Of a stretch of 64,000 nucleotides of DNA, positions 41,229 to 52,782 are shown piece by piece (position 1 is the first letter of the stretch; every line of letters starts with the position of its first letter). The notes below the pieces were generated by a model. It had not been told where the DNA came from. It saw nothing but the letters and a program-made list of their open reading frames with translations, and did not search any database. The stretch lies in assembly GCA_034336665.1 (NCBI GenBank), contig CM067569.1:5077820-5141819 (forward strand), given 5' to 3'. A program made the position numbers and the translations under genes. This stretch comes from Luscinia megarhynchos (Eukaryota; Chordata; Aves; Passeriformes; Turdidae).

Positions 41229-41440
41229 GGAAGATGGAGAGGGATTTTTTACAAGAGGATGTAGTGACAGAATAAGGGGAAATGGCTTCAAACTGAAAGG
41301 GAGCAGATTAGATATTTTAGATATTAGGAAAAAAATTCTTCCCTGTGAGGTTGGTGATGCCCTGGCACAGGATGCCCAGAGAAGCTGTGGCTGCCCCTGG
41401 ATCCCTGGAAGTGTCTAAGGCCAGGTTGGATCAGTCTTGG
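41229..41440 (+). mobile_element. CR1 LINE fragment
   Basis: Sense CR1: ACAAGAGGATGTAGTGACAG, AATGGCTTCAAACTGAAAGG, TAGATATTAGGAAAAAAATTC, GAAGCTGTGGCTGCCCCTGG and GTCTAAGGCCAGGTTGGA. It covers the usual 3' untranslated segment and stops short of the final tail. Confidence 0.95.
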
Positions 41441-44400
41441 AACAACCCAGATTTTAAATTTGGGCTCAAAATGCTACCAGAGGAAAATGATAAGGAGCAA
41501 CAATCCCCAATAAACCCAGTTCTATAAAGATCATCCAATTATAGAATGTTCTATTCACTTTTTTTTTTTACCATTAATACAATTCTACAAACAGAGAAAA
41601 ATTAAACTTAATAGAGGAAACCAGGTCTGGTTTAGAACAAGGTGTGTTTTACTAAATGCAGTCTTTGTATTTGACCAATATTAAAATAACTGTCACTAGC
41701 CTGTTGTATATTTGTGCATGCCTGAATTGGTGAAGAAGAAGATTTTAACTGTCTGCATTTAAACAGAAGTCTCAAAGCCTTGAGAGGGATTTTTAATCCC
41801 TGAACAGCAAATCAAACCATATGCACCAAAAAACTCCCCAGGCCCCACTGAAAGTTTTTACCTGAAAGGTTTAACCAGAAAATCATTCTGCTGCTTGCAT
41901 GCCACACAATTTTGGTGAATTTCGTGTATTTTTTGAGCCAGACAGCACTGGGAGGATCAGGACCAGCACAGGGGCAGTGATTAAATGTGTGAGCAGGGGG
42001 AATGGCAGTGAGAGGGGGCAGGAGTGCATCCACTGTGCCCACACCAGAGCAGAAATTCGGGATCTGGGTGCCCCTGGCAGTGCTGGGTCCTGCTGGGATC
42101 CCCCTGCCCAGGGGCCAGAGCTGCTCCCACCCAGTTTTGGCCAACACAAAGCCCCAGGAAGGATGGCTGCAGGCTGAAACCAGGCCAGCTCCATCTGGAG
42201 AGGCAGCACACAGGTTTTTAGCAGGGCTGTGGTTTGAAATGAGACTCTAAATCTGGGGAGGGTGTCCAGAGCTGAGCTCCTGCCTGACCAGAGCCAGAGG
42301 GGCAGACATGAGATCTTGTGGCACCTTGGGAGACAGGCTGGCTTCTCCACCTCAGGAATTCATGTATAGCAAATATGAACTTCATTTTTATCCTCTCCCA
42401 CTGTCCAGAGATGTCAGAAATCAGTATAATTGCACTGACTGTCGAGACTCCCTGGGAATTATGTGTATTTTCTCTCCCATACAGAATCCATCTTTCCTCT
42501 GGATAATTACTGCCAGAGCTGAATCAGAGCCTGCCAACGTTGCAGAACAGAATCCAACCCTTTTCTACAAACTTTCAAAACAAATATGACTTCACTTTGC
42601 TGAATTTTTCTTTCTTAATTTTTTTACATCCACTGTCATTTGATTCTCTTTGAATAGCTTGAATGAGTTTAGGGAAGGCGTGGTGCATGAGGAATCTTTG
42701 GGCAGATGCTCAGCTGCTGTACAATTGGCCTCAGAAAAGCCCTGCTCAGTTACATCCTGAAGATGCCTCACAGTGAATTTGAAAAGCTCTCTTGGAGATT
42801 ATTCACCTCATGTGAATGCCACTGTTCCCACCAGCTATGTCATTTGAAGGATTTTAGCTGTTAAGTCAGAGGGCAGACAATAGGATGGGACAGAGCCCAA
42901 GCAATTAACTCTTCACTTGGTTTTATTACTGAATCCTGAACTGGACTCCCACAGGGAACCTGTAACGTGTTAGTCAAAGGAAAGAGGGCAAAACTTTTAA
43001 TTATTTAAAAGTTTGGAAGCTGAAATTAAACAGCAGCCTATGACTTTTACACAGAAACTTTAAGAAAAAAACCCAAAGAAACAAAATAAAACCCCAAAGA
43101 ACATCAATTGAAACTTTTAATCCCAACAAAGTATTCATTCTGAGATAATTACTGCCATAAAACCCTCTGACACTGGCAAGAGAGCTGTCTTCAAAAGTTA
43201 CACACGTCAGCAGCTTGGAATTGAGAGAGGAGCTGGCAAGGATGAAATCCTTCAGAGATGTGAAAAGGAGGGAAGATTTTGGAGGGAGCTGAGCCTTTCA
43301 GTGTTTTAAGTCATTCCTCTGTGAAAACATGTTTTCATCTGTAAGAGACTGAAAGAGGAAAAGGATGGGGAAGGTTTGCCAGCAGAAATTCAGTTTCTCC
43401 TATAAATAAGAAACAAGTGGGTAAAAAAAAAAATAGTGGCAACGAACTGGACCTTAAAAAGCATTTGGGACAGATGTCAGGAGTACAAAGTGGCTAAAAC
43501 TGAAATCACCCAGTTCCTTACTCGTGGAGCATGAAGAGCTGCAATCTAAAAATCTCCTGCTGGGGCTCCTCTGCTCTTCCCAATTACAGACATTTCTGAG
43601 ATGCACAAAATTAAGGTTGTGACTGTCCTTTGCTCCAGCCCTGCTCGTTTTGGCACTTCCCCAAAGGATGACAGCCACTCTTGGAGCACAGCAGTGCTCA
43701 GTCCCTGCTCCATAATCTCTGGGTTTGGTTTGTGTTTCCTGGGAAATGTCACCTGCTTTTAATAGAGACAGGGCTGGCTGATAGCTGCAGTCACCTCACC
43801 CTCTGCACTGCCTAAGCAGCTTTAGACTGACAGATAAATACTCTTGCAAAGATTCCAAAGTGCCTTTTCCTCTCCAGGAGCATTGCTCCTAGCCCCCACA
43901 AAAGTGTGTCCATCAGTCCTGCCTTGTGCCAAGAGCTGTCCTGGGAAAATGCCACAGTCCATGCTCATGGTTCTTTCCTGCTGATTAGCTATTCCTATAG
44001 AAGTTCAGATAAAAAATAATGGCTTTGGCATGTTTTTCCTGAACATTCCATATGGCAAAGGGGTGTACTCATCAGCTACTCATTTTGTTGATGTTTTTTT
44101 AAAAATGTTTTTAACAGTTGTATGGTTAAATATTTCTATAACAAATGAAAATCCAAAATAAAATCAATTTGGGTATCTTTCCCTTTTTTCTCATCAGGTG
44201 TGATTTTGTACTTTAGAAGTCACATAAATCCTCAATAATTAAGAGGCAATCCTTCAGCACAGAAATAAACTGAACCAGACTTGACCACAACCAGGTTCTG
44301 AAGCAGACCCCACCTTTCTAGCATTAGATGCAAAATACAGCTTTAAATCCCACTTATTAATGCATTGCCAAGCATTTCCTTTTGGCCAAATCAGATTCCA

Positions 44401-44796
44401 AGTGAGCTGAGAGCTCGTGTTTAATGACAACCTGAGCTTTTATAAGAAAACTGGACAATCTCCATGCCCTTCTTTCCTGTGCTGTAGCTATTTATAGCTG
44501 ATGCTAAAATCCATATCTGAGATCATTCCTGCTTGGTGCCTGGGAGCTGCCACTCCTTCAGGACTGAAAATAAGGCAAGGAGAGCAGAGGAGATTTCACT
44601 GCGCCAGCCCTCTCCATTCTCTGATCTCTGCTGCCCTCTCCTGCAGCAGCTGGAAACTCCCAGCATTTGGGAAATAACTCCATACTAAAGCTGCTATGGC
44701 AAAGTGTTTAAACTAAGAGGGGATGGGGCAGGAGTTTTAGGAGCAGGAAAAATCAAAGATGAAAGGGGAAAGTTCTCATGACAGCAGTATGGAGCA
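41441..44796. other. Intergenic, no gene recognised
   Basis: Desert sequence with a GC-richer stretch at 42040-42320. No exon or repeat family was recognised. Confidence 0.5.
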
Positions 44797-44885
44797 AAAT
44801 AATGGTAATTACAATAATGCTAATATGATAATGCTAATAGTAATAACAATAATTATAATAAAAACAATAGGAACAATGGTAATAA
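44797..44885. repeat. Degenerate AAT-rich microsatellite
   Basis: Imperfect AAT, AATA and AATG units over about 90 bases, abutting the 3' terminus of the neighbouring antisense CR1 copy. Confidence 0.85.
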
Positions 44886-44899
44886 ATTTAAAAATTATA

Positions 44900-45292
44900 T
44901 AATAAAGTCGGAAAAGACATTTAAGATTAAAAATCCAGCTTTTAATACCACCGTGCCCACTAATCTGGTTGTCCCCAAGTGCCACATCCAGTGTTTTTTG
45001 AGCACTTTCAGGGCTGGTGATTCCACCACTCCACTGAGGAGCCTGTTCCAGTGCTTAACCACTCTTTTAGTGAAGAAATATTTCCTAATAGCCAAGCTGA
45101 ATGTCCCCTGGTGTAACTTGGGGCCGTTCCCTCTCCTCCTGTCCCTTCTCCCTGGAGCAGATCCCAAATCCCCCCGGCTGTCTCCTCCTGGCAGGGAGTG
45201 GTGCAGAGCCAGAATTTCCCCCTGAGCCTCCTTTTCTCCAGGCTGAGCCCCTTTCCTGCTCCCTCATCCACTCTTCCTGGGATTTATGTCCC
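44900..45292 (-). mobile_element. CR1 LINE fragment, about 390 bp
   Basis: The longest CR1 copy here. On the plus strand it reads TGCCCACTAATCTGGTTGTC, CCAAGTGCCACATCCAGTGT, GGCTGGTGATTCCACCACT, AGCCTGTTCCAGTGCTTAAC, GAAGAAATATTTCCTAATAG and CCTTTTCTCCAGGCTGAGCC, which is the antisense of a CR1 3' region. This older subfamily differs from the copies at 22.4 and 35.8 kb. Confidence 0.95.
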
Positions 45293-46255
45293 TGAATTAA
45301 TTTAAGATTTTATCACAAAGCGCTGGAGTTTCACAGAAACACAAACATTTCAAAAGTTCATCAAACATGAAAATGTGGAGGAATGGGAAAGAAAAATGTG
45401 CTTTGCAAATAATCTTGTGGCCGAGGAATTTGCCTGCAAAGCAGTCAGAAAGGATGAACAGATGATTTCAGTTCAGTTCAAACAACGTGCCTTGGCTTTT
45501 TAAAGAGATGGTTGTGGCATAAAATAAGAATAAACTCCCTGCACACTGGCTTAGTCCTACTGGGAGAAAAAGCTGCTACCAGAAAACATCACATCCAGGT
45601 GATCTCTGACAAATTCTCTCCCTGCTCTCTTTCTGTATTATCCAGGCTGCTTTTCCTTGCATTAATCTGCCTTTCAGCTGCCTTTTAACCAAAGCCAGGC
45701 TTAACTTTGCAATGGAAAAAGAAAGCAGATGCTGAGGTAAACCACAGACAGAGAGAACTGGAAGAATCAGTCAGAAAGAAAAGGCTCCTTGGCTTGATAA
45801 GGATTTAATAATTATTTTTCTAGAGAGAAGGGAGAAAGAAAATGCTCCATTTTTTTCTCAGTTTTTTCCAGCCTTCTTTCCCCAGATATAAGAAGCATGG
45901 GCTGGTTTGTACAGTATTTTGCATGTGCCAGCTCCTATTTAGTTTTACAACATAGAAAAAGCAAAAAAAAAAAATCAATGCTGACAATTTGAAAATCAGT
46001 CTTCAGATTGTGGAAATGAAATTTTTGTGCTGTCAGCAAGTAAGAAACAAGCAAACAAGTACCCCAAACAAGCCAACAAGTGCTCCACATCAATCAGCTG
46101 TTCTAGGGAGGGAATATGCACAAGCAACCAGAGACTGAGACCCAGCATTGCCATTACTGTAGGTACCAGTTACAATTCCAGATGCAAGAAGTTACTGAAA
46201 TAGAACATGGCAGGAAAGAAAATACTCAGATATTTGAGGGGAGGGAGGGAGGGGC

Positions 46256-46345
46256 TTTGTGTTGATCTTTTTGTTTGTTTGGTTGGTTTTTTGGTTTTTT
46301 GAGTTTGGTTTTTTTTTTGTGTGGGCATTTTTTTATTTTGTTTTG
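46256..46345. repeat. T/G-rich low-complexity tract
   Basis: TTTGTTTGGTTGG-type units and T-runs up to 10, preceded by a GGGAGGGAGGGAGGGG purine run. Composition is similar to 30028-30112. Confidence 0.85.
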
Positions 46346-46900
46346 GGATTTGTTGCTGAGACTCCCCATCTGCATTTCAAACATGAGGTCCATTGCTTTA
46401 ATAAACGTCCTCATGCTTCTAAGACATTTTTCTTCTTCAATAGAAAAGTGGTTGCTTACCAAACCACCAAGGAAAAAGTTCATTTAGGAGCCAGGAAGAC
46501 CAAAGCTGGTCTTGAAAAAATGACATCTGCAGCAGCAACCTTGCTGGCTTTTCCTAGCATAATCAAATTCTGGAGCTGAAGCAACTCAAAAGAATTACAG
46601 TAAAACCAGACAAGAGATACAGAGCTCTGGAGAAGCTCAAAACTTTCTGAAATAATTGGGCCTGCAGGTTACATAAAACACCAGATGAACTTGCCTCTTA
46701 TATAAAGCATTACTAGAGACAGAAACCAAAAAGGTAAAAAGAGGTGTGGGTATAAAAGTTCACAAACAATGCTGGAGATAATATTTCCAAAAGGTCACCA
46801 AATTACACCATTGTTCATGAGCCTGTGGTTGGATTCCAAAAGGAAAAAAAAAAGATTTATGCAGTAGGGCCATAAATATGAAACTAGTTTGAAAAAATGA

Positions 46901-46931
46901 CCACACACACACACAAAAAAAAAAAAAAAAA
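46901..46931. repeat. (CA)7 followed by A17
   Basis: A compound microsatellite, CACACACACACACA running directly into a long A tract. Confidence 0.92.
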
Positions 46932-49900
46932 GCAGAAAGATGACTTTTTTTTGCAATTTGTTGCCTGTAGCTTTTTATTAGTTACAGCAAGTGAAATAAA
47001 AGCCAGGCAAGTCTAATATAACTCCATTATCTCCTCTACACCAGGGTGAAAAGCAAGAACACTGAATTTTTTTTAAAATCACCTGTCGGCATCTGTTTAG
47101 CCCGATGTACAACACCAGCACTCCATAAACCTCTGGAAAGCAGCCACTGAAGCACAGTTTGCCAGGGGAACCTTCCTGACCTGCAGCCACTCTTGGCTAA
47201 ATGGAGTAGCTGTGACAATGACATAGGGAAAAAAAAAAAAAATTCAACCTGGGGATCTGATTTCCAGAAAGAAAACCTTTAAGTTGGGCCAAGAAAGTCA
47301 CACTGGAGAAGTATTTAATTTTGCTTTCCCTGCAGCATCTGCTCATGATCTGCTCCCTTCCCATCATCCACAATCCCTCCTTTTGATGCTGCATTTGCAG
47401 GGAAGAGAAAACAGGAAGGTGGAGGGGGAAGTTTAACCTATGGAAAAGGGACCAACAATTTCAATGAATAGCACGGCAATAAACTTAGTATCACCTAATT
47501 GCAATTGCTTCTCTAAGATTTTCAAGACTGAAATAAACTTACCTTCTGTGACTGCATGTTAAATGTGCTGCTTCCCTCCTTTGGTGATCCACACTTTTCC
47601 TTTTCTTCCAAATTGTTACAACCAAGCCAGAAAGCCATTTTAAATCTCAAAACAAAAAAACCCCAAACTGTTACACTAACAGCAAGTTAAACACAAAGAA
47701 TCTGAATTTATAAAAAACGCCAGAAACGATAACAACTAAAATCTAGATGCTCTGTTTCAGCTACATTTGCATGTTTTGTTTTTATTGGATCAATCAGATG
47801 GGTGAGGTGCCAGCTGTAATCCCTCAAAGTGCGCCTATGACTTTCACCTGGATGTTAAATTTTACCCTTTCCAGTATTTCCCCTTTTAATTGGTCATTCC
47901 ACACTAAACCCATTTAAAAGGCAGAACAGGGCAGAGTTCTCTGACAGGAGGATGGGAGCCTTCTGATAATCAGTTCTTCAGAACAGGCTGCATTTATGCA
48001 ACTCCAGCCCATTTGTGTTAAAATTTGCCAGAAATCACTTGAATTGTCAGTTAAGTTGTGAGGTTGCAGTTTGGTAGGGGGACTTACTTCACTACACATC
48101 ATAAATACTCATCAGAAACATGTTTTAAGAGGTGGCTGCTGTCTTTTGATTGAAGGAGCAAAACAGGAAAGCACCTGGACAAATTTTGGTTGCATATTCT
48201 GACAAGCTCTGCCCATCCTCAGGGAAGGCAGGATTCAGATCTGCCAAGGAAGTTTGGAATGTCCTTCCACAGAAAAGAACTTCAATGAGTCCAATTTCAT
48301 CAGTCTGCTTCTAAAAAATTGAATTTCATGTTTTTAAGGTGTTTCTTTTCCCCTTGAATCGACAGGAGTGGACAAAATGCACTTTGCCTGGGAGGTCCCA
48401 GCTGCACAAAGCAGTGACAACACGGCACTAACTCGTGCAAGGGGTGTGAAGCTGGAGAATTTGAATCAGCTTGGGGAATGAACACATAGATACTGACTTT
48501 GCAATTCAATCTTTCAGTGCTCCAACCTTTGGAGAGGTGAGAACACAGCTGTGCTGAATCTCTCCTCTATTAAAGCTGTCCTTTAAACAAAATGCTTTTG
48601 CCTTGAGTATCTGCAAGCACCTCAGCAGCATCCACCTCCTGGTTTTGTTCTGCCACTCTCCCATTCCTACAGAAGCCTTTTAAACACTCTTTCCCGTTCC
48701 TTATCCTCAGTGTTTAAGTAGAAACTGAACAATTTACTATCAGAATTCTCAATTCAAAAATATCAGTGGGTCAGTATCAGTCTCATTAAAGAATTCTATG
48801 CCACTGCTTGGATCTATGTATAAGTTTCAGTTTTTTTTTACCCTGAACTCATTAATGAATGGTTTACATAAATATCAAAGTTGTGATGAATTATTCTGTG
48901 AAATAAGGAATTATAAAAAAACCCCAAACCCTACTCTTTTGTAAGCTTTTATTATTCTCCTTTCCCCCAGCAATTAAAGTTTTAGTTGAATACAATTTTG
49001 GGCAACAAGTGATTATCCAAACCAAAACTTCCCCCACTGAAAAATCTGTGATTGTCCTCATTTTCTGTCTCCAGAGTCAGCTGCACCAAAAATGATCTCT
49101 CAGATTATTTGCTCAGACACTCAACATCAATACTCTGGGCCAGGTTTCTTGATGTATAATAAATGCCTCTCTCTGGCTGCAGTGTGTCCAAACTGGCAGA
49201 CTGTATTTTAATGAAAGCAAATAATTTGCAATAGAGCACTCATGGTTTGTACACTGCAATCAAGAATTCAGTGTTGTCCTTTTCCCTAATTATTCCCCCT
49301 CAATCAATTCTATGTATATGTGTGTATATAAACACACCCACACACTATTAAACTGAATTTTCTGAGAAGCACTTCAGAAACTGACCCAAGTTAGGCAATT
49401 CTAGACACTGTTGGTCAATATGTTTAATTTACAGGCTGCCTTTATTGTGAAACACATAGTGATCCAATTAAATCTCTAATTAGGGCCTGCCTTTACTCAA
49501 GCCAAGCTGAAAGACCATTTTCTAGACTTTTTACTGACAGAATAAGTAAATCAATTATCATAAAACTCAAATAATTTGGACTTTTTTAAAGAATCACATC
49601 AGGAACTGAAAAGAAATAAGCCCATTTTTAAAATTCAGCTCTGCCAAGAGTCCCATGACAATATTCACTGTAAGCTCCCCCCAGGTTGTACAAGCACCAG
49701 TGCAATGTGAGCACAGACATGGAGAGAAACTGCCCGAGGGACTGGCTGAGCTCCAGAGATGGACAAGTTTCAGATGCTTCACTGAACTGAAGACAATTTA
49801 TGCATCCCTGCAGACTCATCTCATGCTTTTTTTTTTCTTTTTGTTGTTGATCATGGAAGGCCAAAATTATTCATATAAAACAATGAGGGGGGTAACCAAC

Positions 49901-52199
49901 ATTAGTTGTGCTGCAAGATTTTCTCCAACTAGAAGTTCCTCGTCTAGACAACCTAAATGCCCAAAACTTCCTTATTTCCAAAGGTTTCCTGGCCTTTTGC
50001 AAAGGAATCTTTAAACAGGTAACAAATACTCTGCTCTGCTAATTAAACATCCCAGTTAATTAATACAAGGCTGGTGTTCAAAGACAAATACATGAAAAAT
50101 CTCTGTATATTGACCTGCAAACACGATTTTACCATTTCCTCAGTGCCAAGGACGGCCAAACACAGATTCCAGAGTTATGGCTTCACTGCTGACAGAAGTT
50201 TCAAAATGCAAACCCAAGAAAATACAGATTATAAACCTCTGGGCTTCTTGCAGTATTCACAGTGCTTCGAGGAAGGAATTCTCAAAGGGGTTTAAAGGAG
50301 CTAAAATTATATTTATTTAAAAAATTCATTCAGTTCACTTTCTAGATTGTGAGAACAGAAAGGGAAGGGATTTATTTCATCACTTATTTCTGTGCTTTTC
50401 AAAACTCAGGATGTGCAGACCATGTCCTGCTCTAATTTAACCCATACAAATTTTGCTGCTAAAGCCTGGGAATTAATACTGCCCAAACACAATGTTTCAT
50501 TAGAACTAATATGGAAAATGTGACTCAGATGTACAAAGGGTAATCACTTCCTCTATTAAACCCAGCCCTGAGCATTGTTCCTGTCCAGGAGGCAAAATGA
50601 CAACAGTTGCACAAGCAGCACTCAATTCCAGGGCAAGAGATGATGGGTTTATTTTAAATCAAGACACACAGAGATTTTAAAAATATTTTTATTATTGTAA
50701 TGAGACTGCAATATTATCTAAATAAATTTTTCCATCACTATTACACTCTATTCTCCTCAGGAAGGTTCCAGTTGGGAATGCCACAAAGTATCCTGCAACC
50801 TGCACACTTAAAAATTTATAGAAACATTCAGTATTAAAAGGCCTTTGCAATATGTATGAAAAAAAAAATCAGAGTTATAAATCCAAGTATATACTGAAGT
50901 AGATTTATTTCAGAGACCACTGACAAACAGCTCCATGACCAGTCAAAGAACAAGTCTGGCTGTGCTCACACAACTCTCTGGGAGCCTTGTCCATAAGGGC
51001 TGCTGCAAAAGCAAGAGCAGGGACTGAGCAGAGTTGTAGTAGCCAGTGTGAGCCAGAATTCAGGCCACTGCTAATTACTGCTAATTTTGATTAATTCTGT
51101 TGCTCACATAATACTTAAGGCAAATTTCCTTGTATACTCATCTTCCCAAGCTAAAGCAACAACATAAGCACAGTTCACAACACACTGAACAAAAGGTATT
51201 TTGTGGTTATTTATGTAAGATGTGGCAAGAACAAATACAATACATTGCATTATAACTCCTACTTTTCAGCTTAGAATGGTGAAACTCCCTTTTCCAGTTT
51301 GTATTCAAAAGGATTTGAACAGTCTACCCTTTCCAATTTTATCAGAAATGTTATTTAAAACTTGAACCAAAAGTGTTCTGGAGTGGAAATGTCTCAAAGG
51401 TGATGGGAGTTCTCAGTACATATCCACAAATCCTTGAACAAAAGGAGAATCCAATGCACTGTTACTGTAAGTAGACAACACAAAATTACATTTAAATGAG
51501 AGACTTCTATAGGATTCTTCTCACAACAACAAACTCAACTTCAGTAGCTCCAACAAGCTGGGAAAAAGAAGAATTTAGGTTTTTAGCCTAAATGCCACAG
51601 TCTTCAGTTTGCAAGGGCAGTGCAGCATCAGCAGCCACTCCTCAGCTGTAAAATTTCTCATCAGTAATACACAGAAAACAGACATCTGGCATTAGAAAGA
51701 ACACAAACAAGTACTGAACTGTCAAAATACTGGCAAAAAATCAGGAAAGAGGTTTTTGGTGGCATCCTTGTCTATGTGGACCATAAGACTCGTTAGCAGA
51801 AGTATCTCATGAAAAGCCATTGTTTTGATTTTGCACAATGCTTTTTTCACCTTTTGTTAATCAGGCATTCAGTACCAAAACAGTGACTGGGGACAGCACC
51901 AGCAGTGCCCTGACCTTGCTGCTCTGGAGGTAAAAGCTTCTCCCATCCTTGGACAGGCAGAATTCAGTCCCCAGGGTGGGCACACTTGAAAATAAAATGG
52001 AGTATAACAATCTCTTAACTGAAAAAAGTGATGTTTCATGGATTTCTGGAATGTTAGGAGAGCAACATTTGTAAGTGAACCTGCTAAGGAATCCATCCCA
52101 GGCAGCTATGGATATGACAATACAGTGAATTGATTTAAAATAACAGCAATTTTAAACAAGGAATTGGACTGAAAAAACATGATGTTCCAGGAAAGAACT

Positions 52200-52624
52200 G
52201 TGTGTTTTGTGATCTCTATTTATTTTTAAATATATTTATATTTTTACAGTACAGACTCAATCATTTTTACATATAAATACAACAGTATTGAAGTCCTATT
52301 AAGATTTGATTTTTAGAAGTAAATGGACCAGACTTTTACACAGGTATGGAAGCCTTTTAACACATTTTTAAACTTGATTCCTGCTACAGTTGAAAAAGTG
52401 GAAATATTATTGTATAACTTTATGATAAGCTTCTTTCCCCTCTTGTGAAAGTGCAGACAAATTTAACAAAAAAGCAACACCACAGTTCTTAATCCTGACT
52501 TGGAACACATTTAACAGTATTTGCTCAAATCACACAGATCAGCTATTACAGTGATTCAAGAGAAAAATGTATCTTCACTCAGTGGGATCCCAGTCTGCCA
52601 GAAAACCTCACAAATATGGAATTC
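52200..52624 (-). other. WDR11: WDR11 3' untranslated region (minimum extent)
   Basis: Sequence directly after the stop codon, AT-rich and without repeats I recognise. The near end is set by the first plausible poly(A) signal at 52219-52224. The true transcript could run on to later signals near 50.9 kb. Confidence 0.5.
52219..52224 (-). terminator. Candidate poly(A) signal AATAAA for WDR11
   Basis: This is the first perfect AATAAA on the minus strand after the stop codon, 400 bases downstream. It is followed within 30 bases by CA dinucleotides and then a T-rich stretch. Alternatives are AATAAA at 50904-50909, 50688-50693 and 50648-50653. Confidence 0.45.
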
Positions 52625-52782
52625 TCACTCCTGTGTCACCTCTTCCTTCGACTCTTTGAGCTCAGTCAGAAGCTCCTTCCCACTTTCTCCTGCTTTTGAG
52701 GCAAAGAGAGCAGCTCCCTCCTTAAAGCCCAGGAGCTTCAAGCTTCTGGCATAATCTGCATACACAGCATGGATCAATTTAT
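52625..52782 (-). CDS. WDR11: WDR11 last coding exon and stop codon
   Basis: 158 coding bases. There is no AG in the 50 bases before the conserved KLIHAVYADYARSL segment. The exon starts after an AC acceptor (TTTAC|ATAAATTG). It encodes KLLGFKEGAALFASKAGESG then KELLTELKESKEEVTQE and TGA at 52625-52627. The acidic, lysine-rich tail is the usual WDR11 C-terminus. Confidence 0.95.

Larger units (their letters stand above)
45293..52199. other. Intergenic DNA downstream of WDR11, no gene recognised
   Basis: Contains a T/G-rich tract (46256-46345), a (CA)n-A(n) tract (46901-46931) and an A-run near 47228-47242. The right end may be part of a longer WDR11 3' untranslated region, since further AATAAA signals on the minus strand occur near 50.6-50.9 kb. 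Confidence 0.5.

Noticed and set aside
1..51000. FGFR2 exons
   Set aside because: No tyrosine-kinase or Ig-domain exon wording was seen on either strand. FGFR2 is expected further to the left.
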